Below, one piece after another: positions 8,581-15,614 of a stretch of 15,614 bases of DNA. Position numbers and translations under genes: made by a program. Origin of the DNA: Nephromyces sp. MM_2019 (lineage: Eukaryota > Apicomplexa > Aconoidasida > Nephromycida). Numbering within the stretch: position 1 is the first letter of the stretch; the number at the start of each line of letters is the position of its first letter. The stretch spans positions 59,228-74,841 of the forward strand of contig JADHZB010001380.1 in NCBI GenBank assembly GCA_015657535.1, in the 5' to 3' direction. The notes under the pieces are model-generated. The model saw only the letters and a program-made list of their open reading frames with translations, was not told where the DNA came from and made no database searches.

Positions 8581-8935
8581 TTTGTCTGTCCTGATTGTGC
8601 TAGGCCATGAAGCAAGCGGATTGTTGAATTTTTCATCAAATTTACTTTTTGGAGGTTTTTCTTTGGTATTTTCGGTATGTTTTTGCATTTTTTGTAGGGA
8701 ATTTGCATTGCTTCTGTGTGAGGGCAAATTTCCTCTTCAAAGTTCAGTTTACTGTGAATTCTTGGGGTTTTTTTGATTGCTAAAACGGTTCTGTTGTGGA
8801 CTGGATATTGTGTGGAAATCATGCGAAATTTCAGGGATTTTTCTTTTTTTGAAGGGAAATTTAAGGTGGCTGACGGCCTTTGAATTGCACGAAATTGTGA
8901 GGGTGTAGGGGTCTAACAGTATGCAATCAATATAG

Positions 8936-9086
8936 GGAAGAAGAATAGGGAGATGAAGAAGGAGATTGAGAAGGAGAATAAGAGGGAGAGGGAGAGGAAG
9001 AGGGTAGAAGAAAAAGGAGATTGAGAAGACGAAGAGGGAGAGGAGGAGGGAGATTGATAAGGAGAAGAAGAAAAACTTTGAGAAAT
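8936..9086 (+). repeat. Polypurine tract, about 150 bp
   Basis: The + strand is almost pure A/G: GGAGATGAAGAAGGAGATTG, AAGAGGGAGAGGGAGAGG and similar blocks. Only a few T and C residues interrupt it, so it is a candidate for triplex (H-form) DNA. One + frame gives MKKEIEKENKRERERKRVEE and then stops, which is expected from GA composition and not sufficient for a gene. Between 9087 and 9414 there is TG-rich DNA (9215-9245) and nothing else recognisable. Confidence 0.75.
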
Positions 9087-9414
9087 AGGAAAAACATATG
9101 AAAACAACCGGAAAGCTGTAGCAAAACATAGTTTGAGCAGGTTGAGAGCTCTACTTATGCTTGAAAGATATGCATATGCTTGCTTTTGGGACTGTTTATG
9201 TTTCTCAGGATAGTATATGTGTGTCTGTGTATGTGTGTGTGTGGTAGGCGGATATTCTTGCATCAAATGATGAAACAAAAGGAATGTATGAATTTTACAG
9301 TTTTTTAGGGACTTAAGTTTGAATTCCCAAAAGAAGGGGAAGTTTGATTCATTTTTGCCTTGAAGATGGTGAGACGTTTTCTTGATGATTTCAGTGTTAT
9401 TTAGCTATTTTTAA

Positions 9415-9708
9415 GTATTTTTTCGCTTAGAAGATTTCGCGTTTGAAGATGTGTTTCTTCCTGAGCCCACACTCTTTGATGTGTATACGCTTTTTTTGTT
9501 TATTTGGAATATTTTTGGGGTGGAAAATCTGTTTTGTGTGTGTGGGTATCGGGAGAGATGGTTGATAGTGGCTAGAAGGAGATATAGTTCTGAATGTTCA
9601 TCACGCACAAATGTAGTTGTAAGCACTCATCAAAGGTACTGTGTTGTGAATGCTCATCACCCACACACAACTTTTCTTCAACTCCAACACATGCTATCAT
9701 TCTAAGCA
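9415..9708 (+). CDS. Candidate exon with a hydrophobic segment
   Basis: A + strand frame without a start codon is open from just after TAA 9412 to TAA 9706. The acceptor-like TATTTTTTCGCTTAG ends at 9430. After it the frame reads DFAFEDVFLPEPTLFDVY, then TLFLFIWNIFGVEN, a likely membrane segment. A donor like that of PIP5K intron 3 (GTTTTGTGTGTG) follows at about 9532, so the exon may be 9431-9531. Beyond this the frame is Arg-, Val- and His-rich and less convincing. The minus strand is also open at 9626-9411. The family is unknown. Confidence 0.25.
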
Positions 9709-9741
9709 CACACACAATGTTGCTTCAGCTACACACACAGC

Positions 9742-12315
9742 TCATCGCCTTCCTTTAAAGAGGAGGGAATTCTGAAGGCTTCTCTCTCTCTTTTTGTCGG
9801 GATGCAGTCCTAATACGAGTGTATCTGTTGAATGCCTGGGGGGGGTGGTAGAGCTCGTAGAATCGACAGATCTTCGTGGGTAGTCATTAGTCGGTGGCTT
9901 CTCACGGTGTGTTTGAAGCAGTATGTGTGAGTGAGTAGTGCTGTGATGAAAAGGCTGATGGTGTGTGTGTGTTTGTTGAGGATTCTTTAGATTTCTCTTT
10001 CTTGGTAGATTGGGAGGTTGATGGTTTATGCAGTAGTGCTGAAGGCTTCTTTTTTCTCTTCTTAGAATAGGTTGTTGATGTGTGTGTGATTCTTCAAAGT
10101 TCTCTTCCTTTGTCATACTTTGAAGATTGAGAGGATGATGGTGTGTGTAGTAGTACTGAGGACTTGTTTGTTGGCTTCTTTGGAGAGGTTGATGATGTGT
10201 GTAGTAGTACTGAGGACTTGTTTGTTGGCTTCTTCGGAGAGGTTGATGATGTGTGTGTGATTGTTGAAGATTCTTCAGGTTTCTCCTACTTTGAAGATTG
10301 AGAGGATGATGGTGTGTGTAGTAGTACTGAGGACTTGTTTGTTGGCTTCTTAGAAAAGGTTGCTGATGTGTGTGTGATTCTTCAAAGTTATCTTGTTTTG
10401 TTATGTAAAATGCCGGAAGTTGTCGTGGATAGCTGTAAGGTTGCCTTTCATGGATTTTTGTATGTGCTTCTGGATTATTTAGATATTTGCTGCCACATCC
10501 TCTATCCCATGGCTCGTAGTATACCTCTTGCTCCCGTGGATCGTGTAGATTCCTGTTTTTAAGTACTTTTTCTACCTCGAAAGAGGATGTTCTCCGGGAA
10601 GTTTCCGATAATTCTTCATCTTCGAAAAAGCCTTTTTGAAAGATTTTTGATGAATAGTTTGCTTCATTGTGAATGTTTTCTTCCCACTCTCCCTCTTCTT
10701 CTGGTTCTACCCGTTCTCTTTCTTCTTCTTCTTCGTTTTCTCGTTCTCTCTCTCCTTCGCACTCTCGCTCTTCATCTTCTTCGTCCTCCACTTCTTCTTC
10801 ATCCTCCACTTCTTCTTCATCCTCCACTTGTTCTCTATGTCTGAGAATATCTTCCTCGTAAATTTCTGCCCTTTTCTCTTTTCGTTTGCTTTTTTTTTCA
10901 AATTCCCAATTATTGCGTATAAATTCCCCTTTTTTTTTATTATTTCGCTGGTGTTTTGTTGTTTTATTCGACTCTAATATCATTCTGTTTTCATCCGATT
11001 CATCATCTTCATCTTTCATTGTTTTTCTCGCGTTTGGTGCTTCCAATTGTTTGCAAAAAATTCTCTTTCGTTCCTGTTTCTTTTTTTTCATATCCTCAAA
11101 ATTGCTTTGTTTTGGAATTTTCTGGGCTTTTTTATCGTCTATTTTCTCATTTACCTGTTTCTGAGATCTTTTCAATACAGTTCTTGGTAGATTGCTGGTT
11201 TTTTTCTGAAAAGTATCGTAGAATTTGAGGTTTTCGGCGTATCTTGCAGCATATTCAAGCTCATTTTGCTTATTGTTTGGTATCACGTCCTGCTTCTTCA
11301 ATATCCCTACACTATAAGCTGCTTTCACGGGTTTTTGTTCTGTGTTTTTCTTGGTTTCCTTGATTTTGCTCGCTTGTTTTTTCAGCATATTCTTAATTAT
11401 CGTCTTTATATGAAGCTTTGTCTTCAAAATTTCATTAGTCTCGTTCATTATTTCAGTTATTAAGCTTGTGAGTCGCTTGAGCATCGAATTCTTTTCCTTG
11501 AGTTTTATGAGCTTCTTCTTCATCTTATTTTCGTTCTTTTCATTGAGTTCATTTAGCTTCTTTTTGATGCTTGCTTTTTGTTTTTTTTTTCCATGCATGA
11601 GTTGAGTCTCTAGCTTCATCTTCACCTTCTTCATCTTCTTGTATTTTTCAATCATCTTTTGCTGCATCTCCATTTTCTTCAATATCACAAGCTTCTTTGA
11701 TATGCTTGGATGTATTATGTTTGTTTCCTTGTCAATTTGCAAGTTCTTCAGCTTCTTTCTGCCGTTTTTTCTCTGTTTTTTTGTATATTGAATTTCTGTG
11801 TGTGTGTATTGTTTTTGGGGTTGTTGTGTGTGCGGGTGTTGTATTTGAGCATCTGTGCATTCTTTCGGTGTGTGTTCTTTTGGTGTGTGTTGTGTTGGCT
11901 TGTGCTCCACCCCACTCTGCTCCACTTCACCCTTCTTCACCTCTCTCTGCTCCGTCTCTCTACTCTGAAAATGATGACTTACTTCTTCTTCTTCTTCTTC
12001 CTCTGAGTTTTGCTTCGTCTTCTTGCACTTTGCATTTTCAAATTCTGCCAAAGTCTTCATCATCTTCAAATCTGTATGTTTAAGCTGTTGAATCACTGCT
12101 TGAATCTTTTTTCCAATCAATTCTAGTATAACACTGTTAAGGGTGTTAAACTTCATTATCGAGCCTATATCAGTGTCATCTTCCTTCATCATTACTCTAG
12201 AGTCGTGTTGTTTTGTCTCAATCAGTTTCATAAGATTTTTTGAGTTTCTTGGCATCTTCTTCATCTTCAAAAGTTTCATCAAATTCTCCAATTTTGGCGA
12301 TATCTTTTTTATCAT
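9742..12315 (-). CDS. Large Lys/Glu-rich coiled-coil protein with C-terminal His/Gln/Tyr repeats (857 codons)
   Basis: One uninterrupted frame of 857 codons ends in TGA at 9742-9744; no family is recognised. Regions: residues 1-100 mixed and Lys-rich; Glu run at 105-111; Thr/His/Gln-rich 135-180, from CA-rich codons; 200-330 Lys/Leu/Met-rich with heptad-like spacing, a probable coiled coil; 330-410 the most ordinary sequence (AAYSVGILKKQ, YAARYAENLKFYDTF); 440-490 Lys/Arg-rich with possible nuclear signals (KKSKRKEKR); 497-516 three 6-residue VEDEEE repeats; 517-545 Glu/Arg-rich; 640-790 His/Gln/Tyr tandem repeats; Ser/Thr/Pro-rich end. Several parts owe their openness to purine-rich composition, but residues 330-410 and 560-640 do not. 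The first ATG is probably not the true start: coding-like sequence continues upstream in another frame (see 12316-12793). A cytoskeletal or nuclear scaffold role is only a guess. Confidence 0.6.
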   Translation of the reverse strand: MIKKISPKLENLMKLLKMKKMPRNSKNLMKLIETKQHDSRVMMKEDDTDIGSIMKFNTLNSVILELIGKKIQAVIQQLKHTDLKMMKTLAEFENAKCKKTKQNSEEEEEEEVSHHFQSRETEQREVKKGEVEQSGVEHKPTQHTPKEHTPKECTDAQIQHPHTQQPQKQYTHTEIQYTKKQRKNGRKKLKNLQIDKETNIIHPSISKKLVILKKMEMQQKMIEKYKKMKKVKMKLETQLMHGKKKQKASIKKKLNELNEKNENKMKKKLIKLKEKNSMLKRLTSLITEIMNETNEILKTKLHIKTIIKNMLKKQASKIKETKKNTEQKPVKAAYSVGILKKQDVIPNNKQNELEYAARYAENLKFYDTFQKKTSNLPRTVLKRSQKQVNEKIDDKKAQKIPKQSNFEDMKKKKQERKRIFCKQLEAPNARKTMKDEDDESDENRMILESNKTTKHQRNNKKKGEFIRNNWEFEKKSKRKEKRAEIYEEDILRHREQVEDEEEVEDEEEVEDEEDEERECEGERERENEEEEERERVEPEEEGEWEENIHNEANYSSKIFQKGFFEDEELSETSRRTSSFEVEKVLKNRNLHDPREQEVYYEPWDRGCGSKYLNNPEAHTKIHERQPYSYPRQLPAFYITKQDNFEESHTHQQPFLRSQQTSPQYYYTHHHPLNLQSRRNLKNLQQSHTHHQPLRRSQQTSPQYYYTHHQPLQRSQQTSPQYYYTHHHPLNLQSMTKEENFEESHTHQQPILRREKRSLQHYCINHQPPNLPRKRNLKNPQQTHTHHQPFHHSTTHSHILLQTHREKPPTNDYPRRSVDSTSSTTPPRHSTDTLVLGLHPDKKRERSLQNSLLFKGRR
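9946..10398. repeat. Tandem repeats in the 3' part of the 857-codon gene
   Basis: A unit containing GTAGTAGTACTGAGGACTTG followed by TTTGTTGGCTTCTT occurs near 10148, 10201 and 10317; the first two are in direct tandem at about 53-57 bp. On the minus strand it encodes RSQQTSPQYYYTHH plus H or Q and PL. A second unit encodes (S/T)HTH(Q/H)QP with NLKNLQQ or NFEES. A more diverged copy (RREKRSLQHYCINHQPP) lies near 10010-10062. Copies stay in frame. Confidence 0.85.
10768..10827. repeat. 18-bp acidic repeat inside the 857-codon gene
   Basis: On the + strand CTCCACTTCTTCTTCATC repeats at 18-bp spacing three times, the last copy altered. The minus strand encodes VEDEEE VEDEEE VEDEED. The flanks are also Glu/Arg-rich. 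Confidence 0.85.
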
Positions 12316-12793
12316 CTTCTAATTCATAAAAATTTTGTTTACCGAGCTTTAATGCTTTTAAATTCTTGAAAAATAGCGATATTTTTGTCGAAAGGTTTCC
12401 ATTTTTGCTGCTTTTAGTTGAATTTATCTCGTTGTTCTACTTTTTGTTCACTTTTTTGAGGTTTTTTTCCCTCTTCTTGTTTTCGCTATTTTGCCTGAAT
12501 TGATTGTTGTTTGTTAGGATCATCTTGTTCTTGTTTTAGCTTTCGCTGTTTTGTTTGACTTTGTGGGTAGCTTATCAATCATCCTCTTTTTCTCTGATAT
12601 AGGCACCTTTTTTTTGTGTGATTTTTTGGAGTTTTCTGGCTTGAAAATGTCAAAAAAGTTGTTATTTTTATCCTCTTCGTCTTCTTCCAGCTTCATCTAT
12701 AAAATCTTCAATTGTGAGGTTCCATCCTCTCTCTACATTCGTGTAATTCCAGGCTTCTTCTATGAAACTCTCAAAAGCTCCCTCTAGCAGTCG
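12316..12793 (-). pseudogene. Probable 5' continuation of the 857-codon gene, frames broken
   Basis: Minus-strand sequence here looks coding but no single frame stays open. From 12793, after the acceptor-like CACCCCAG, one frame reads RLLEGAFESFIEEAWNYTN and ends after FIDEAG. A second frame starts at an ATG near 12696 with MKLEEDEEDKNNNFFDIF and KPENSKKSHKKKV. A third reads KLKQEQDDPNKQQSIQAK, then is cut by a TAG and a TAA. A fourth, open from 12436 to 12221, reads NFYELEDDKKDIAKIG and EFDETFEDEEDAKKL. The last one would join the 857-codon frame if the A6 run at 12236-12241 were one base shorter. Causes could be sequencing errors in homopolymers, unseen short introns, or real decay. A-rich DNA gives Lys/Glu/Gln-rich peptides in any frame, so part of this may be chance. 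Confidence 0.35.
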
Positions 12794-13640
12794 CTGGGGT
12801 GTACATACACTGCTGCTGGATAGGTAATTTTTGTGTGTTCCTACACCTTTTTTGGTGGGTTTCTACGTTTCAGTCAGTTAATATTAGCTTTGCTTTGGTG
12901 CTTTAGTAACTGCTTTGCGATGGGGTATGTGTGTGTGGCAGGGTGGCTAGTGTGTGTGGAAGGGGTGGGTGGACTGTGTGGGAGAGATAATTGGTGTGTA
13001 TGTGTGTATATGTGAATGATAGTTTGTGTGTGGGAAGCATAGTGGAAAGCTACGAGGATAGCTTCAGTTCAATCGCATTACGATGACTAATAGTAGTATA
13101 GGCTTTGTATGCGAGATAATGAGTCAGGCAGTTTCAAGATCTACTGTGTGTGCGAAGTTTATTGTGTGTGGGAAATGCTTTAGGAATTGCAGGGGAAGCA
13201 GCGATGTGTGCATGAAAGAAGAGAGATGAGTAATGAAATGTTTGCGAGGTAGCGAGATGAGAAGCGATCTCTGTGTGTGCGGGTAGGAAGATGAGTAGTC
13301 AGGTGTGTGTGCGGGTAGGCAGATGAGTAGTCAGGTGTGCGCGTAAATGGTAAATGGGTTCTTTGGTGTGTATGTATATGTGTTAAGTACGTGATTAATT
13401 ATATGTGTGTGTGGGCAATGAAATGGGTAGTGAGGTATGCGTATGTAATGTAGGCGCATAGTTAATTAGCTGTGTGTGTGTGTGTGTGTGGGTAGATGAC
13501 GAGTTGGCTTTGCTATTTCAGTTATATAAGTAGTGAAAGGTGTGCATGACTGTAGCTATATGAGCATTCAAGTGTGTATATGAGCTTAGCAATGTTATTG
13601 ACTATGTGTTTTGCAGCGCAATGAGTGAATTAGTGTGTTG
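12794..13640. other. TG-rich intergenic or intronic DNA
   Basis: There is dense GTGTGTG on the + strand at 12930-13020, 13145-13170 and 13260-13500, including (TG)9-10 near 13471-13490. GCGGGTAGG(A/C)AGATGAGTAGTCAG is repeated at 13279 and 13311 (32-bp period). One + frame is open from about 13068 to 13230 after GATAGCTTCAG (FNRITMTNSSIGF, later Cys-rich); it has no support beyond openness. Confidence 0.5.
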
Positions 13641-14446
13641 ATGAGGGAAGGGTCTGCTCATAATAAGGTCTATAGATACGTCAGTGCTTTAGCAGTTGAT
13701 GGCCTACGCCTATATATAAGAGATGAGAGCAAAAGAGCCCACCTTAGCGTTTAAGCTTACTTCCTCTTAATCGCTGCTTATTGCCCTCTCCTTTACCTTT
13801 TGAGCAAACATTGAATGTATGTACACTGATATTTCTTATAAAGAGTGTGCATTTCAGTGTCATTTCATCTCATTTGAAGAGCTTTATTTGATGTGTTTAC
13901 TGTGTGTCTATCTGTATATAGTTGTATACGTGTGTATATCTTTAACTATCTCTCCTTCTACATCACTTTCTCTCTCTCACTGAATGAAGCTTTCATTGTG
14001 TCTCTGTACTTCTCCTTATCCCTCACTCCTTCTCTTACTCTCTCTGATGCTCCCTCTCAATCTCTCTTTCGCTCTGAGTCTCTCTCTCAATCTCTTAGCC
14101 TCTCTCGCGCCCTCATTTGTTCTGTGCTTAGATTACGGTGTGTGCGATTGCCTTCGAAATCATGGAAATAAGAAAAGCTCTATAGCAGCTTTCTTGGGAG
14201 AGGCAACTTCTTAAGCATCAAAGTCAAGGCAGACGTATACCCTGAAAGAGAAGATACTTGTATAGAGGTATTGTGTAAAGTGGGAAGAGTGAAGCAGCTG
14301 CGTGCACACACACACACACACAAGTGTGTGTGTGTGTGTGGTAGATAATCTTCATAAAGATGCTTCAGGTCGCGAAGATGAATTCAAAGTATTGGATTTA
14401 TGACTATGAGCATTTGATGAAGAGGGAGAATGCGAGGTTTTCTTGA
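13641..14446 (+). CDS. Candidate small spliced gene; the last two exons are the better-supported part
   Basis: Last exon 14369-14446, after TGCTTCAG, reads VAKMNSKYWIYDYEHLMK then RENARFS and TGA. The exon before it ends at 14267 (GAG|GTATTG); its frame reads LYSSFLGRGNFLSIKVK then ADVYPEREDTCIE, in matching phase zero. Its start is uncertain: 14178, 14186 or 14189. A possible first exon, 13641-13748, starts at ATG, reads MREGSAHNKVYRYVSALAV then DGLRLYIRDESKRAHLS, and would end at a GTTTAAG donor, again phase zero with 14178. The whole would give about 91 residues. The 101-nt last intron carries a strong hairpin. Another acceptor, TTCTGTGCTTAG at 14133, follows the long pyrimidine tract and is not explained by this model. 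The family is not recognised. Confidence 0.33.
13960..14133 (+). repeat. Long CT-rich tract ending in an acceptor-like site
   Basis: About 170 bases are dominated by CTCTCT and CTTCTC with TCTCTCTCAATCTCT repeated near 14055 and 14080, ending TTCTGTGCTTAG. It resembles a greatly extended polypyrimidine tract of an intron. Downstream, two + frames are open for 17 and 27 codons (ITVCAIAFEIMEIRKAL and DYGVCDCLRNHGNKKSS...), so the use of this acceptor remains undecided. Confidence 0.6.
14305..14340. repeat. (CA)9-AG-(TG)8 inverted repeat
   Basis: Nine CA units are followed by AG and eight TG units, giving arms of about 16 bases with a 2-base centre. In RNA this would be a long hairpin; in DNA a cruciform or Z-form candidate. 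It sits inside the proposed intron 14268-14368, about equally far from donor and acceptor. Confidence 0.9.
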
Positions 14447-14968
14447 GCTTTGTAAGGGTCTATATGTGTGAGGCTACCACCTTTGTGTGTGTATGTTTTT
14501 GTGCGTTTTGGATGCGCTGTTAAGGCCTAAACAGTATGAGGTCTGACTGCTTAGTTTTAAACCTTGCATAGTGCAAGACCCCCAAACACGAGGAATTTGG
14601 TGTAATAGTCATAGTAAAAGATAGGGATTATTGCTGTGTATGTACACCACGACTTGCATAGTTATACCACTTGAATTACCATGAATGCACTTTTTTCTAT
14701 CGTTTCAAGCCGTGCAATTCATGTGGTGATTACAAGCTAACAACTCAGACACACGTGAAGCACATACACACGCACACACCTGCTAGTTTATTGAGCAACT
14801 GGTTTTTGTGAAGAAGTGCACCTAGTAAGAGGGTGCATCACCCCTCTTGGGTGAATCTTCTCCAAAAAAACACCCAATAAACGCACTCCACTCCCACACC
14901 CTCTGCTAGGCCGCCTCAATAGAAAAACTTGCACACACACGGCTTATCTGCATGCAGATGAAGCAGAG
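14447..14968. other. Region between two + strand genes, with small hairpins and CA-rich DNA
   Basis: No gene is seen. Features: CTTGCA-TAG-TGCAAG hairpin near 14564-14578; AAGAGGG (14827-14833) pairing with CCCTCTT (14842-14848) around TGCATCAC; an AATAAA at about 14876; CA-rich runs at 14765-14778 and 14931-14940. It probably holds the 3' end of the preceding gene and the promoter of the next. Confidence 0.5.
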
Positions 14969-15353
14969 ATGCTGGGCCGAAAGAAATCTTCGGTTGTTGG
15001 AAGTGTTAATCCTCGAGCTTCAAACTTGAAGAGGAAGAAGTGGCAGTTGGAGCTTGAGGAGAATAACGTCAGGGAGAAGAAGCAAAGAAGCGAAGAAGCA
15101 AACACATCAGCTTCAGAGCGCTCATCTTCAAGGTTGAGTTCTAATCATAATTACGATGCTATTAACACTTTTGAAGATGAAGATGATATAACAAACTTCA
15201 ATCTCGAAGAGGAGATTGAAGGTGCTGTAAACAGTGAAAGCATCGACTTTCAAGACAAAATTGAAGATACTGAAGGTGGAAGAGAGGAAGAAGTTGGAGT
15301 GAAGGAGGCGAGAGAAGAAGCTGTGGGGGATGATGTTTCTTCGTCTAAGAATG
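14969..15353 (+). CDS. First coding exon of a charged, probably nuclear protein (3' partial)
   Basis: A 128-codon frame begins at ATG 14969 and ends at a good donor, AATG|GTGAGT, at 15353/15354. It opens MLGRKKSSVVGSVNPRASN, has LKRKKWQLELEENNVREKK (bipartite basic, nuclear-signal-like, likely helical), a Ser-rich stretch, then an acidic half (FEDEDDITNFNLEEEIEG, EEEVGVKEAREEAVGDD). Composition is varied enough to be real coding sequence. No family is recognised. Reading on without splicing would stop at TGA 15386; a second donor GGGG|GTGAGT at about 15384 is possible. Five codons upstream of the ATG remain open back to an acceptor-like CTGCATGCAG at 14957, so this could be an internal exon. 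The gene continues beyond the window. Confidence 0.55.
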
Positions 15354-15375
15354 GTGAGTTAGGAAGGATTGTGTG

Positions 15376-15442
15376 TGTGGGGGGGTGAGTATTGGGGGGT
15401 GTAAGTGGAGGGGGTGAATGGGTGTGTGATGTGGGTGGATGT
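15376..15442 (+). other. G-run cluster at the 5' end of an intron (possible G-quadruplex)
   Basis: After the donor at 15353 come runs of G7, G6, G5, G3 and G3 separated by short TG-rich loops up to about 15440. This echoes the G cluster after the PIP5K donor at 1150. Confidence 0.55.
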
Positions 15443-15520
15443 GTGCATAGCTACGTACAAGTATATATGCATGCGTTGGTGTGTGGCGCGTCGAACTATG
15501 TGTGTAGATACATATAACTG

Positions 15521-15524
<4 letters not shown>

Positions 15525-15614
<90 letters not shown>
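15525..15614. repeat. (TG)45 microsatellite reaching the window edge
   Basis: Ninety bases of perfect TG repeat run to the last base, preceded by imperfect TG-rich DNA from 15366. The true length is unknown because the window, and perhaps the contig, ends here. Confidence 0.97.

Noticed and set aside
8749..9278. Minus-strand Ser/Leu/Phe/Pro-rich frames
   Set aside because: They are antisense readings of the polypurine tract; three frames are open together and give only low-complexity peptides.
10314..12083. Several + strand Ser/Phe/Leu/Val-rich open frames
   Set aside because: They are the reverse complement of the Lys/Glu-rich minus-strand gene (TTC, CTT and TCT codons) and show no independent motif.
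12316..12480. Reassigned stop codons (TAA/TAG read as Gln)
   Set aside because: One minus-strand frame here would be longer if TAG and TAA were read as Gln, but it then meets another TGA. PIP5K has ordinary CAA/CAG for Gln and no internal TAA or TAG in 187 codons. Indels or introns explain the region better.
1..15614. Bacterial defence systems, prophage, CRISPR array or operon structure
   Set aside because: The spliced PIP5K gene shows the DNA is eukaryotic; the repeats are micro- and minisatellites without spacer structure.

Overview
The window is nuclear DNA of a eukaryote, most likely a protist. The one gene that can be identified by family is cut into eight short exons (38 to 124 nt). 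They are separated by GT-AG introns with pyrimidine-rich 3' ends and strongly TG-rich, T-rich bodies. The standard genetic code fits that gene. The species cannot be named from the sequence; an alveolate or apicomplexan-like protist is a guess from gene style only. There are no operons, ribosome binding sites, phage genes, insertion sequences or CRISPR arrays. I found no convincing rRNA or tRNA gene. One ambiguous base (N) lies at 1208 inside a G run.

Layout. Positions 1-138 are an 18-bp minisatellite. Positions 421-4044 (+) hold the C-terminal part of a phosphatidylinositol-4-phosphate 5-kinase (PIP5K), with every splice phase consistent and a natural stop; its 5' part lies left of the window. 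From 4045 to 7743 the DNA has less TG repeat and holds several candidate small spliced genes or terminal exons on the + strand. The best is a four-exon gene at 7044-7742 that would encode a 74-residue single-pass membrane protein. From 7744 to 9740 there are TG, CA and purine tracts with only weak coding candidates. Positions 9742-12315 (-) hold an 857-codon open frame for a Lys/Glu-rich coiled-coil protein with acidic repeats and a His/Gln/Tyr-rich tandem repeat region. Coding-like sequence continues upstream of its first ATG to about 12793, in broken frames.

From 12800 to 14450 there is TG-rich DNA, a long pyrimidine tract and the likely 3' exons of another small + strand gene. At 14969 a charged, probably nuclear protein begins on the + strand; its first intron opens with G runs and runs into a pure (TG)45 array at the window edge.

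The genes do not form a visible pathway. PIP5K makes the lipid PI(4,5)P2; the others are unassigned. I do not see a new multi-gene system. The points most worth checking are the unannotated 74-residue membrane protein, the frame break at the 5' end of the 857-codon gene, the intron hairpin at 14305-14340, and the apparent use of TG-rich sense strands in introns. All spliced models other than PIP5K rest on splice signals and phase agreement read by eye, and need transcript data.
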